NCBI GenBank assembly: GCA_020746105.1
Contig: CM036633.1
Location: forward strand, 13,190,501-13,254,500
Direction of reading: 5' to 3'
DNA from: Trogon surrucura
Taxonomy: Eukaryota; Chordata; Aves; Trogoniformes; Trogonidae
DNA: 64,000 nt
Part shown: positions 1-11,200 of the stretch, one piece after another
How positions within the stretch are numbered: the first letter of the stretch is position 1
Layout of the letters: every line of letters begins with the position of its first letter
Position numbers and translations under genes: made by a program
The notes under the pieces: generated by a model
What the model was told of the DNA's origin: nothing
What the model saw: the letters and a program-made list of their open reading frames with translations, nothing else
Databases searched by the model: none

Positions 1-609
1 ATCTCCAGTTCCCCTCCTCAGATAACAGGCCCTGCTCTGGGCACCTACTTTTTTTCCACCATTCCAGTCACCCTTATTGCTCTCTCTGCTCTCACCACCT
101 CCCAGTTGTCCTCACTAGCTTGGAGATTGTCCCTCGTGTCCTTAGAGCTCCTGAGGGCAGAGTTAGCATCGTCCTGCTGAGGAGCCCTCCCCAATGCTGA
201 GTGACCAGGACACTTTCCTTCCTTGGGGAAGAGGCGATAGAGAATGTCATCATCTGCTGCTCCCACACTGGGATGCCCGGAGAGCTGTCCTTTGGCCTGG
301 GGGTTGATTCCCTGCTCCATTTAGCCCTGATGGGACAATGACTCAGCCTCTCCACGGCTCATTTCCTGCTCACTCCTGCTCTCTCACTGCTCGCTTGCCT
401 GCAGGGGAATTTCTGGGCAAACCTCATGATATGATGCTTGCCAGCCCAGCCCCCCCCAAAGCAAAAGGCCTCGGCCCACTGGGGCTCTGGTGTTTTCCTG
501 GGGTTCACAAGTGGCAGGAGAAGTCAGTGTCCATCCACACTGGGTCTGTCTGTCCGTGCCAGGGTTCTCTACCATCGCTGCGAACGACAGCTCTCTCTTC
601 TCTCCACAG

Positions 610-672
610 AATTCCCTGAAGAAGCGGGGGTCTCGCTCCATTGGGAAGACCGAGAAGAAGCCGTCAGTGCAG
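610..672 (+). CDS. MTCL2: MTCL2 exon, [13 protein letters not shown] segment
   Basis: The first coding exon visible in the window has 21 codons and is phase 0 at both ends. It encodes the basic [17 protein letters not shown] stretch that precedes the first coiled-coil module in the family. The acceptor is ccacag and the donor is cag/gtatc. The 2.7-kb intron that follows shows no further exon. Confidence 0.85.
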
Positions 673-3600
673 GTATCAGCGCTGGTGCGTCCGGGACATG
701 CCACGGTGGCCCCCAGCACCCCAGGTCGTGGTGCCAGCTGGAGACCATGCCTGGTCCAGGGGTAAATCCTGGGCATGGCAGTGCCATCCCCTCCAAGGGC
801 TTTCCTGCCTTTCAGAGACCCTGCATAAGGGAGGGATTGATGTGCTTGGCCATCCTCTTTGTCCTGAACTGCTCTCTTGTCTCCTTTATCAATGGAGCAT
901 CAGTGGTCGGCTGCTAGCTTTAACCCTTTCCGCATGTCAGGGACTGCAGGAAGGAGCTGAAGGACTTTGGCTTTTACGTTGCAAAGCTGCTTCTGCCCTT
1001 GGGTTGCAGCTCTTGCAACCTGGGTCCTTTCTGCCTGTGCCAACAGCCATGGACCTGCGGGTTTGGGGGAACTGGGGGTCCCCGTGGGGTTGTCCCTGCC
1101 CCATACCAGGCTGCTGGGCAGTGCGGGCAAGGGGGGATTTGCCGGCAGCAGCAGGATTTCAGCTGTCACTTGCTGTTGGGCTGAGCTGCTGTGACTCGCT
1201 AATGCTGTTACCGGGGCTTGGAGGGGCAGAGCCGCCGGTGCAGGAATAGAAATGCTGGGGAAGAAGAAAAATCCTCTTTCAAAAGACCTGAAAGGTTTAT
1301 TTTTGGGGAATAGATCTGCTTCCCCAAAGCTGGGGCAGGGAGGGGCACATCCATATCAAGGCACTCCTGCCATGCCCTGACGAGAGCATCTCACAGTGGG
1401 GACCCCAAGCACCAGAGGGTTTCTGGGTGACCTGTGTCATTGCTGGCACAGTGTGGGACAGGGATCCCCAGACACTTAAAGACTTTCTGCTTCAGTATTT
1501 TATTTGTCGCCTCCCTTTAACTCCCATGTTTATGAGCCCTGTCTGGCCAAATGATGGTCCCAGAGTCCTGCCCTCCCCATTTCCCCAAACACCAGTGTGT
1601 GACTTTGCACCTACACCCGGCTGTTCCCTGAGCCAAGGGGGCTGTCTGGGAGCCCTTCCATCACCCCCCTTCCCAAGGGCAAGAAACAAACCCCAGCCCT
1701 GGGCCATCATAAACCCCTTCCCCTCTGCTTCCCACACCCCCACAGAGACCTCTCAGCGTGGGGACAGGAGTCCCCAGGAAGGAGCTGGGGTGAGAAAGCA
1801 AACCCTGAGCTTCCCCGGGTGCAGACACCCCTGGACATGGGCCACCTCCCCATCCTGCACAGCCGTGGCCCTGCGGGCACAGATGCTCGTGACTCATCTG
1901 TGGCTTCCTGGGCCCCTTTCCTGCCCGGCAGCGCTGGGTGAGCATCTGAGCATCGTCGCTCACCAAAAAATGGACCTGGGGAGCTCAGACTCAACGCTGA
2001 GGTCTGTCCCAGACTGCAGGAGCACTCGAGGTGGTCTTGGGGGCGTGTGTGACCCTCCAGCAGTGCCAAAGGGCAGAGGGACAGGGCAGGCTGCTTCTTT
2101 TGCTTTCTTTTTTTTTTCTCCCTTGGAAAAACAGGAACTGAGGTCATGTCTGCCCCAGCACTCCCCTAATCTCTGTAGCTAATTACAGGGAGGGGGGGCA
2201 CAGCTTTAATGCGCCTTAGCGAGAGCATGTCTGCAGTGTAGAAGAGAGGCAGGGTGGTTCCTGTGGTCACGGCAGGCTGTTGTGGGGAATAAAACAGCAC
2301 CTCGACATCATGGGACATCCCCCTGTTTCCCCCGTCCTCGATTTGAGCGGCTTAAAAAGTTTGCAGAGTAAATAGTTGCTGTGGGGTGTGGAGGGAGTGA
2401 GCGTGAGCACGTCTCGGGGGGAGCTAAAGGGTCAGGAACACCCAAAGAGGGGGACAACTTGTTTCTGCTGACCAAGGGAAAAGAGAATGGGATGAGTTCA
2501 GCTGGGCAGAGAACAGCCAGGGCTAGTAGCCACCCAGCCAAAGGGCTCGGCCACCTCCAGCACCCACCTGGGCTCCAGTGGGTGCCAGGGGTTGAGGGTC
2601 CCAACCCCGCAGGCCCCCCTCCTGGCAGTCACCATGCTGGAGCTCAGAGCACTCGAGTGACCCCACGGCACGGGAAGCCATGAGCTGGACGTCAGGAAAT
2701 CCTGGTCCTACATCCAAAAACCTTTCCAAAAGCAGAGAAATGGTCTGCCTGGGCAAATAGCCGAGATCCTAGCTGCTAGTTTTGGGTTTTTTTTTTAAAA
2801 AAAAAGACATATGGAGAAATGGTTCCAAGAAGCAAAGGGGCTTGGGAAGGGAAAAGGGAGCTGATGCAGGGGAGTTGCCTGGGTTTTCTGTCCCCTGGCA
2901 AGGTAGTGGCAGCAAGGACGAGGGCTGGGACTTCTGGGGTTTTCCAGCCAAAGCCGCTCCTTCTCCGCGCCATGATGGAGTGTTTGGGGCTGAACTGGAG
3001 GAGCAGAGCCCTGGCAGGGGGGCAGCAGGATTTGTTTTTCAGCACTTGCCAGCTGTCAGGAGGAAACCTTGTTGATGGCTTCTATTTGGCTCGCTGAAGT
3101 CGGACAGCTTTTCCTCCCCATCCTCACCACAGTGGATCAGGCTGTGGCAGAGCTGGGCTCTGTCCCCTCAGCAGTGGCTCGATGTCATTCTCAGGGCTGG
3201 ATCCGTGGGTCTCCTCACCCAGGCATCCTGTCCTGTGTCCAGGCTCTCCCCAAAAGCCTCCAGGATGGATCTCCAAGTTTTTTGCCCTCCATGAGCAGGG
3301 GCTACAACTTCCCTGTGGTCACAGGGGTGGGAGGGCGGCGCGTCCCTATGGCCACCATAGCCCTTGGGGATGCTTTCCTAATGCCCGTGCCCTCTCGGTC
3401 CCCAGGAGGACAGTGCAGACTTGAAGTGCCAGCTGCATTTTGCCAAGGAGGAGTCGGCCCTGATGTGCAAGAAGCTGACCAAGCTGGCCAAGGAGAACGA
3501 CGGCATGAAGGAGGAGCTGCTGAAGTACAGGTCCCTGTACGGGGACCTTGACAGCTCCCTCTCCGTGGAGGAGCTGGCCGACTCTCCCCATTCCCGGGAG

Positions 3601-6600
3601 GCCGAGTTGAAGGTCCACCTCAAGCTGGTGGAGGAGGAAGCCAACATCCTCAGCCGGAGGATAGTGGAGCTGGAGGTGGAAAACCGCGGGCTGCGGGCAG
3701 AGATGGACGACATGAAGGGCCAGGGGGATAGAGAGATGCCAGGGCAGGAGGCACGGTTCCTGGCAGGCGTCTCAGGCTGCGGGGACGCGGGGGACACGGT
3801 GGCGGAGCTGCGCAGGCATCTGCAGTTCGTGGAGGAGGAGGCCGAGCTGCTGAGACGCTCGCTGCTGGAACTGGAGGACCAGAATAAGCTCCTCCTGAAC
3901 GAGCTGACCAAGTACAAGTCGGACCACGAGCTGGACGTGACGCTGTCAGAGGACAGCTGCTCGGTGGTCAGCGAGCCCTCGCAGGAGGAGCTGGCCACGG
4001 CCAAAGTGCAGATCAGCGAGCTGAGCGGCAAGGTGAAGAAGCTGCAGTATGAGAACCGTGTGCTGCTCTCCAACCTCCAGCGCTGCGACCTGGCCTCCTG
4101 CCAGACCACCCGGCCCATGCTGGAGACCGACGCGGAGGCTGGGGACTCGGCGCAGTGCGTCCCCACCGTCGGCTGGAGGGATGGGATGGGCGGTGAAGCC
4201 GATGGGCAGGACAGGGTGCCCAGTGGTGGGAAAGTGCCCGACGGTCCAGCCAAGCTGCTCAAGCCCAAGGACCTGGAGACCTTGCTGGGCATCCGCGACC
4301 AGGCGGCGCTTGTTAGCAAAGCGATCGACATCTTGATTTCGGATGCCAATGGCTTCACCTCGGGGCTGAAGGCGTGCTTGGACAATGAGTGCGCGGGGTT
4401 GCTGCTGGGCGAGGCCGTGGGTAGCGGTGGCGAGAGCCCCAGCGATGCCAAGCTGATGAACGTGCTCCTCATGCGGCTGGGCGTGCTCCAGCAGGACCTG
4501 GGCTGCTTTGCGAGGAAGGTGGACCACCTCACCGGCAGTCTCAAGGAGCACACGGATTCTTTCCCCTTCTCCAGCCCCCCCAGCCATGATACCATCAAAG
4601 AGGGGCTGCAGAAGGAGCATGCCTCTGACTTCCAGGTATGTGCTTCTTCCCGTGTCCCTTGCAGCAGCTGCCGCTTTTTTTGCCGCCCCGTTTCCTCCCG
4701 CTTTAATGGAATAAACCCCCAATCCACAACTTAACCTCCCTCCTACCTCTCCAGAGCAAAACCCAAACTAACACCTTGCTGCATGCCAGTGGCACTGGGG
4801 ACAAGGTAGGACTCTGCTCCAACAGAGTGTGCCCAGGGCAGGAGGCAGTGGCGTCCTGCAGCTTCCCAGCAAGGCTGCCCTGCCCATGGCCTGGGGCTCT
4901 CGGGTGGGATCCCACCAGAGCAGGGGCTGATGTTTCATCTGCTCTCTCCTGGTGCAGCCCAACATCTCCAACTTGGAAGCTCTTTGCTTAGTGGGGATGA
5001 ACTGGCTGGGAGGAGAGCAGCCTGTAGCCCAAATTGTGGGGACCCCAGCTGTGAGAAGCCTCAGCTCCTTGTGGTGCCCAGGCTGGGTAATTTGGAGAGC
5101 AAAGGCTCCAGGACAAATGTGCATCTCATGGAGAGCACCTCTGGAGCAGCAGAGAGCGGCTCATGCCCTGGCATTCCCCTCTCTCCAGGGTGCCCGGCTC
5201 ATGCTGGGGGTCAGGGATGTCAGTGGTGGTGGTCGGGGCCACAGGCACGAGCCCCTTTCTGGAGCACACTCGCTTGTTCAGAGTCCTATTTTTCTGCATG
5301 TGGTCCCACTAGCCCCAGGTCCCAGTCTCCCCCAGTCACTGCATGGCACCGTAACTGGTGTTTGCACATTTTTTCCCTCTTTCTCTCTTTTTTCCCCTTC
5401 CCCCAAACAATCCAGGCCACGTGTCTCCTCATCCTGTGTTTCCTTTTGGTTTCCGCATTGTCTCCCGCCATGGTGATGAAGCTCCTTCTCCTCCTCATCC
5501 TTTTTGTTGTCTTGTAGTTCTTTACTGTTTCGGAGACCCATTGTTTTGTTTTCTGGCTTTTTTTTCTTCCCGCTCTTTTGGTTTGTTCTCATTAACTTGC
5601 CCACGCATGCAGCAGCCTGATTTTAGGGACGCCGACCCATACCGCATCCCCCACGCCAAGGACACGGACCCCGCGCATCCCCGGAGCTACAAAACCTGCC
5701 GGCCTGAGGAGAACGACTCGTATGCCACCGAGGTACGATGCGGGCAGGAGCTGTGTCCCCTTGGCCAGTGGGGTTGGGGACAGGGCGGCGGGGATGGGGC
5801 TGTCCCTCTTGAGAGCCAGAGACAAGGGCAACTGCAGAGCCCCATCGAGGACGGATACAGGGAGGTGTGACCGGGCAAAACCCAGCATGCCCATCCCGTC
5901 TCCGGGCCGTTGCAGATGAAGGAGCTGCAGCTGGTGCTGTCAGAGGCCAATGAGAGCTTGCGGGGACTGCAGGAGCAGCTCTCTCAGGAGAGGCAGCTGA
6001 GGAAGGACGAGGTGGACAACTTCTCTCAGAAGATCTGCCAGGTGAGTAGGCAGCAGCCCCCATCCCCAGGAGACAGGTGTCCCCACACCCACAGCCGTGC
6101 CACCTCCAGCCCCAGGCTGATGACCCGTTTGGGGACCTGGATGTCACCCAGGACTGCACACAGCATGTCCCATCTTCGAAGGACACAGGAGCTGAGCACA
6201 TGGATGTGCAGAGCCATGCAGGGCTTCCACCCATGGCAATGCCTCGATGGCCCTGCTGTCCCCAGCACGTTGCCAGGGCATTGCAGTTCCCCAGGAGTGT
6301 TAAATATGCGTCTCAGCTCAGACCCTGGGGAAGAGGCAGCGCCAGCCCCTGCCTCAGAGCTCACACGTCTCTTCACAGCTGAAGGAGGACCACCAGAAAG
6401 CGCTGCTGCGGCGGGAGTTTGAGCTGCAGAGCCTGAACCTGCAGAGGCGGCTGGAGCAGAAGTTTTGGAGCCGGGAGAAGAACCTGCTGGTGCAGGAGTC
6501 GCAGCAGTTCAGGCAGAGCTTCCTCCTGCTCTTCATGAAGCTCAAGTGGTTCCTCAAGCGCTGGCGCCAGGGCAAGATGGTGCACAGTGAGGGCGAGGAC

Positions 6601-9600
6601 TTCTTGGAGGTAATGTGGGCTGAGGGGCTCCAACCTCTGCAGCCATGGATTGGGGACCACGCTGTCAGGCATCCCCAGGGCTGTCCCTCGTGTCTACGTG
6701 TTCCACCCAGGGTGTCTCCCATCCCTAGCCATGGGCTGTGAGACCCTCATCACCCCAGCCATGGTGTCTCCCATAGGTGAACAGTATGAAGGAGCTGTAC
6801 CTACTGCTGGAGGAGGAGGAGCTCGCCCCGCAGCAGCAAGCAGACAACAAGACCTGCACCGGGGACGCCTGGACCCCCAACACAGTGAGTGGGGTCCCCA
6901 CAAGCCCTGGGGGTGGGCAGGATCAGCCCTCGCTGCAGCTACATGGCAAGGGGTGGCGGCTCCTCTTGGCGTGCATGGCTGGGAGGGGATGCTCCCTACT
7001 GGCATGTCACCCCCAGAGGGGCTCCCCCGCCCTGGTGGCACCCCCTGTCCCTCACCCGTGGGATGTGGAGAGGGCAGTCCCACCCCAGTGGGTCCCCTCT
7101 GGCGGGGTAACCCCAGTCCCCTCCCCTCACCCCCAATCCCCTGGCAGCCCAACGAGTGCATCAAGACGTTGGCGGACATGAAGGTGACCCTGAAGGAGCT
7201 GTGCACAGAGCTGCGGGAGGAGCGGCGTGGCGCTGGCGAGCTGCAGCAGCAATTCACCAAGGCCAAGGCTGCCTGGGAGATGGAGCGTGCCGAGCTCAAG
7301 TGCCACATCGCCCAGGTGGGAGCCCCACGGGCGGGCTGGCAGAGCTTGTTCCCCTTGTCTGGATGGATGGATGGATGGATGGATGGATGGATGGATGGAC
7401 GGACATGAGGCTGGGGGGGTTGCCTGTGCCGTGTGCCAAGCGCTGGCTGTCGGGCAGGGTGGCACTGTGGGAATCTCAATTAGCAGCCACTCCAGCAGGC
7501 GAGTTTCTATAGCAACAGAGCTGGCACAGAAATCTGACTGTGGAGCAGCAAATCTGACTGTGGAGCAGCGGAGGATGCTCTTTATTCCTCTGCTGGGTTT
7601 CACTGGGGCGGTCAGGATGGTACTGGAAGGACTCAGCATCCCTCCCCAGGACGGGCATCGGGGCAATCAGAGCCCTCTCCTGTCCCAGGGCACAGCACAG
7701 GTGGGGGCTCTGCACCCCCCATCCTACAGCTGCAGTGAGGACGGGAGGTGAGGGGAGAGCAGCTTTGGCACTGGGAGAAGCTCTTGCCCACAGAAGCAGT
7801 CCCATCGGTCCCCCCAGTCCCGCTCTCACAGGGATGGGAGTTTTCTGCTCCCTCGCACTGTGCTGGCAGCAGCCCATGGCCGCCCAGCAGCTCCCGGGCA
7901 GGATTTCTGCAGGCAGAGCTCAGCAGCGGTTCCCAACTCCCCTCTCTCCCCCTGTAAAAGCAGAACTGCTGTGGGAGTAGCACCTCAGTTCAAGCAGCAT
8001 CCTTAGGGGTCTGCTCTGCCAGAGCCCTGCTCATGATGCTGCCCCTCTCCAAGAGCCGGGTCAAGCAGGCGGGACATTCACGGAATGTTCACAGAATGTT
8101 CGGGGTTGGAAGGGATCTCGGAAGATCAGCCTGTGTCCCACTGGGTGACCGTCTGCCGGCCAATCTGGCGTGACATGGCCGCAAGCCAGTGCCGGCTGCG
8201 GCTCAGCGGTGCCCACCGGCAAGCCAGGCTGTGCATCGCGGCCTTGGGAACACGATTTGGGCAGCAGGGGACCTGCCCTGAGAACGGGGATGTCGGCAGC
8301 TGGGGATGTCCACGCCGGAGTCACGGGTTGCCCACAGCTCCCAATGTGTCCCCGCAGCTGGAGTCGAAGGCAGGCAAAGGGATCGCGGAGCGCGCGCTGC
8401 CCGACTGGAAGGTGGCGTTGAAGAGGGAGCGCGAGGAGCACCAGCATCTCCTGGCTGAGTCCTACAGCGCCGTCATGGACCTCACCAAGCAGCTGCAGAT
8501 TAGCGAGAAGAACTGGAACCAGGAGAAAGTGGAGCTGCTGGCCCGCTTCAAGGAGGAGCAGCAGCAGGCAGAGCAGCAAGCGAAGGACCTGCAGAACAAA
8601 ATCAACCAGGTATGGTGTCCCCTTGTCATGAATGTGTCCTCCAGCCTCTGCCGCTTGTTCCCCATGCGTTCCCCGAGAGTGTGCAAAAGCTCTCGGGGCA
8701 TGCACAGGGGGAACAAGCAGCAAATGCTTTTGCTTGCCCAGAGGGGCATCTATTGCACACGTTGAGTGACCGGCACGTTCTCCAGTTGCAGAAAGGAGCC
8801 AACCCATGGGCATTGAAGCATTCTGAAATGGAGAAGCACGGCAGCAACTGGAAGGAGGTGGGCAAGAGAAGGCGGAGGGCTCTCGGAGTGCTCTTTTTGG
8901 TCTATGCTGAGGGTTGGATGGGAGGTTTTGTGAACCCTTGAAGCAGCAAAGAAAGATGCAGCGGGGAACACCAGGGACTGGGGAGAATGAGAAGGTGGAG
9001 AGCGTGGTGGAACCCCGAGGGTTTCGGTGGGGTTAAGAAAAGTTCATTTAAAATAGATGTGAGCACACTGAGCTCCAGATAGCCCTGGGAACAGGATGGC
9101 TGGATTGGGTGCATGGGAGAAGGTGGTAGTGCTGGAGAGGAGCAGGGCTGACACCAGCACTTTCTTCTGTGTCCTCCTAGGCTCTCAATGAGAAAATTGC
9201 AGACAAAGAGACAATCTCTGAAGCAGAAGCCAGGGGAACCAACCTCAAAAGGTGAGTGTGATGGTGCCAGCGTGGTCTCTGGGGACGGAGGAGGCTGTGT
9301 GAGGTTGTCCCCAGGTTTAGCGGCCCCAGCATCTGAGAGGGAGATGCAGCCACGGTCCATGATTGTCCTGGAGGCTGAGGACTCCCATGAGTAGCAGAAC
9401 TAGGTGCCCAGGAGGGTCCATTGGGGTGGGAGCGAGGTGACTCCAGCTGCCCCCCAACCTGCTGCCAAGCCCCGTTGTGAGCCCTGTCTCTTTCCTCCCC
9501 CAGGACTAAGTCCGTTTCCTCCATGTCAGAGTTTGAAAGCTTGCTCGACTGTTCTCCCTACCTCCCTGGAAAGACCGCGCCAGGGCTGGGTGACCATTCC

Positions 9601-11200
9601 CGGGGCAAAAAGGCATCTGTGGCTGCCCAACTGCTGCCCAGTGGGATCCGGGACAGTACCGGCGTTCCTCCCTCAAACTGTACATATGTGAATATTGAGC
9701 AACCTGGCCCTGACAGCCTCGCCAAGGAGAAGCTGGGCATCTCTTCCTGGGACTACTCACGGGCAAGCAGCTTCTCTGGGCATGACCCGTCCCAGAAGCA
9801 AATGCAGAGGAGCTACACAGCGCCCGACAAAACGGGGATCCGCATCTACTACAGCCCACCGGTGGTGCGGCGGCTGGAGGCGCCTCTGGTGCACAACAAG
9901 GAGGGGAAGATCATGATCGAACCCGGTTTCTTGTTCACCATGGCCAAGCCGAAGGAGCCAGAGGAGTCTGCCAGCGCCGAGAGCACCTACAGCCAGTGGC
10001 TCTGCAACTTTTCCAAGCAGCAGCGCGAGCTGCTGGACGGCGGCGCGGTGGAGAGCGCGGTGCCGCCGGTGCCCCGATTCCCCCCGTCGCTGCACGACCT
10101 GGAGATCTCCGGCAACATGAGCGATGACATGAAGGAGATCACCAACTGTGTGCGGCAGGCCATCCGCTCCAGCTCGCTGGAGAGGAAGGTGAAAAGCACC
10201 TCCAGCCAGACAGTGGGGCTGGCCCACGTGGGGACGCAGACCATCCAGACTGTCAGCGTCGGCCTGCAGACCGACCTGCCCCGCGGTAGCGGCGTGCACG
10301 GCAAGAGCTGGTCCCCACGCAGCTCCTCCCTCATGTCCGTGCGCAGCAAGCAGATCTCCTCCTCCCTGGATAAGGTGCATTCCAGGATCGAGCGGCCGTG
10401 CTGCTCCCCAAAATACGGTTCTCCGAAGCTCCAGAGGAGGTCGTCCTCCAAGCTGGATGCCTCCAAGGACAGGAGCCTCTGGAACCTCCACCAGAGCAAG
10501 CAGAACGGCTCTGCCTGGGCCCGCTCCACCACCACCCGTGACAGCCCTGTCCTCAGCAACATCAACGATGGCTTGTCCAGCTTGTTCAGCGTGGTGGAGC
10601 ACGCGGGCAGCACTGAGTCCATCTGGAAGCCCGGCTGTCCCGAGAGCAGCAGGGCCAAGCCCGAAGCACCCAAGTATGGTCTTGTGCAGGAGTTCTTCAG
10701 GAACGTCTGTGGGCGGGCACAGAGCCCCACCGGCCCCCCAGAGAAGAAGGAGGGTGCCGGGGAGGACGGCAGCAAGAGAGTCGAGCACCCCAGCCCAGCC
10801 GCCCACCACCCGGCCGAAAACATCTCCCGCATCTTGAACAAGAAAGTCCTCAAGCAGAGCAGCTGCGAGGACCCCAAGCCCTCGACCCCAGGCCAGGGGA
10901 GTAAGGACACAGCCCTGCGGGACCCCGACCTCATCTCGGCCATAGCCAGCGAGGTAACGAGGCAGCGTGCCCCCCCGGGGGGTCCTGCCGTGGCGGGGGA
11001 CGGAGTGCCTGGCCCCTCTAACTCCCCCTGTGCCCTGTCTGTCTTTGCAGGACATGGCGTGTGACTGCAGCTCCCAGTCCCTCACCTCCTGCTTTGCCCG
11101 GCCGTCCCGCTCCGCCATCCGCCATTCCCCCTCCAAGTGCAAACTGCACCCCGTGGACCCCCCCAGGGCGGAGGAGAAGCCGGGGGCCTCGAGTGAGTGA
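610..11200 (+). CDS. MTCL2: MTCL2 (SOGA1) microtubule crosslinking factor 2, 3' portion, 12 exons
   Basis: Joined exons 610-672, 3406-4635, 5613-5732, 5916-6041, 6379-6609, 6777-6884, 7148-7315, 8358-8609, 8792-8857, 9181-9251, 9504-10953 and 11051-11200 give one open frame of 1344 residues. All borders are GT-AG and all phases match. Residues about 1-800 are coiled coil and contain two copies of the SOGA-family module ([16 protein letters not shown] and [16 protein letters not shown]). Residues about 800-1344 are Ser/Pro-rich with conserved islands ([40 protein letters not shown]) and a C-terminus [20 protein letters not shown] as in vertebrate SOGA1. The family protein binds microtubules and the Golgi, and a secreted N-terminal fragment has been linked to insulin/adiponectin control of hepatocyte autophagy. 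The start codon and 5' exons lie outside the window. MTCL1 and SOGA3 are paralogues; the C-terminus as I recall it and the chromosome 20-type neighbours favour MTCL2. Confidence 0.93.
3406..4635 (+). CDS. MTCL2: MTCL2 large coiled-coil exon with duplicated SOGA module
   Basis: This 410-codon exon is phase 0 at both ends. Two related leucine/glutamate-rich modules sit at 3601-3717 and 3799-3918. Both share a VEEEA core followed by an ELE.EN/ELEDQN heptad run, as expected of the repeated SOGA domain (formerly DUF3166). A third helical stretch, [20 protein letters not shown] onward, links them to a region starting [15 protein letters not shown]. The frame stays open past the donor for 32 more codons to a stop at 4732-4734. 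Confidence 0.93.
5613..5732 (+). CDS. MTCL2: MTCL2 exon, [12 protein letters not shown] linker
   Basis: This 40-codon, phase 0/0 exon encodes an acidic, proline-containing linker ([17 protein letters not shown], then [16 protein letters not shown]). The acceptor is a tandem CAGCAG, so use of the second AG (5615) would drop one glutamine. Such NAGNAG sites commonly give a one-residue variant. Confidence 0.9.
5916..6041 (+). CDS. MTCL2: MTCL2 coiled-coil exon ([14 protein letters not shown])
   Basis: A 42-codon, phase 0/0 exon of continuous heptads ([20 protein letters not shown]), ending KICQ at the donor cag/gtgagt. It continues the coiled coil into the next exon. Confidence 0.92.
6379..6609 (+). 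CDS. MTCL2: MTCL2 coiled-coil exon with [13 protein letters not shown] motif
   Basis: A 77-codon, phase 0/0 exon. Long helical heptads ([20 protein letters not shown]) lead into the Trp-rich basic motif [20 protein letters not shown], a distinctive conserved stretch of the SOGA/MTCL family. Confidence 0.93.
6777..6884 (+). CDS. MTCL2: MTCL2 exon, [17 protein letters not shown]
   Basis: A 36-codon, phase 0/0 exon beginning [15 protein letters not shown] and ending in a short polar linker ([13 protein letters not shown]) at the donor aca/gtgagt. Confidence 0.9.
7148..7315 (+). CDS. MTCL2: MTCL2 coiled-coil exon ([15 protein letters not shown])
   Basis: A 56-codon, phase 0/0 exon with uninterrupted heptads ([20 protein letters not shown]) ending HIAQ at cag/gtggga. 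A GGAT microsatellite starts 45 bases into the next intron. Confidence 0.92.
7361..7404 (+). repeat. (GGAT)n microsatellite
   Basis: Nine perfect GGAT units followed by two GGAC units, 45 bases inside the MTCL2 intron after exon 7148-7315. Likely length-polymorphic. Confidence 0.95.
7531..7569 (+). repeat. 20-bp tandem duplication in an MTCL2 intron
   Basis: Two adjacent near-perfect copies of aatctgactgtggagcagca, at 7531-7550 and 7551-7569. A simple recent duplication. Confidence 0.9.
8078..8160 (-). mobile_element. CR1 LINE 3'-end fragment (MTCL2 intron)
   Basis: The plus strand reads cagaatgttcggggttgg then aagggatctcggaagatc, the reverse complement of a CR1 3' terminus. Short and diverged. 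Confidence 0.6.
8358..8609 (+). CDS. MTCL2: MTCL2 coiled-coil exon (Gln/Glu-rich)
   Basis: An 84-codon, phase 0/0 exon. It contains [20 protein letters not shown] and [20 protein letters not shown], and ends in a Gln-rich helix ([19 protein letters not shown]). Confidence 0.92.
8792..8857 (+). CDS. MTCL2: MTCL2 short exon [17 protein letters not shown]
   Basis: A 22-codon, phase 0/0 exon. It is short but has good borders (ttgcag acceptor; gag/gtgggc donor) and keeps the frame with both neighbours, so it could be included or skipped without a frameshift. Confidence 0.85.
9181..9251 (+). CDS. MTCL2: MTCL2 exon, [17 protein letters not shown]
   Basis: A 71-base exon that begins in phase 0 and ends after two bases of a codon (ag/gtgagt). 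The arginine codon is completed by the first base of the next exon. It marks the end of the coiled-coil half. Confidence 0.88.
9504..10953 (+). CDS. MTCL2: MTCL2 large C-terminal exon (Ser/Pro-rich)
   Basis: A 1450-base exon giving 483 whole codons. It encodes the largely disordered C-terminal half with conserved islands: [20 protein letters not shown], the [20 protein letters not shown] tract at about 9811-9870, SEFEIS-like spacing, [60 protein letters not shown] and [20 protein letters not shown]-rich, with many open frames on other strands that are coincidental. Confidence 0.93.
11051..11200 (+). CDS. MTCL2: MTCL2 terminal coding exon
   Basis: 49 codons plus TGA at 11198-11200, encoding [20 protein letters not shown] and [15 protein letters not shown] and ending GASSE. 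The stop overlaps a good-looking donor (gagtgagtgagg). The matching C-terminus as I recall it in mammalian SOGA1 supports this as the true end. Confidence 0.9.
   Translation, partial: DMACDCSSQSLTSCFARPSRSAIRHSPSKCKLHPVDPPRAEEKPGASSE

Noticed and set aside
1-609. Overlapping small frames before the first MTCL2 exon
   Set aside because: No family resemblance and no consistent splice pair. Treated as intron.
3378-4727. 449-codon antisense frame over the MTCL2 coiled-coil exon
   Set aside because: A shadow of the real coding strand: GC-rich Glu/Leu codons read in reverse give Ser-rich frames. The sense strand has clear family homology.
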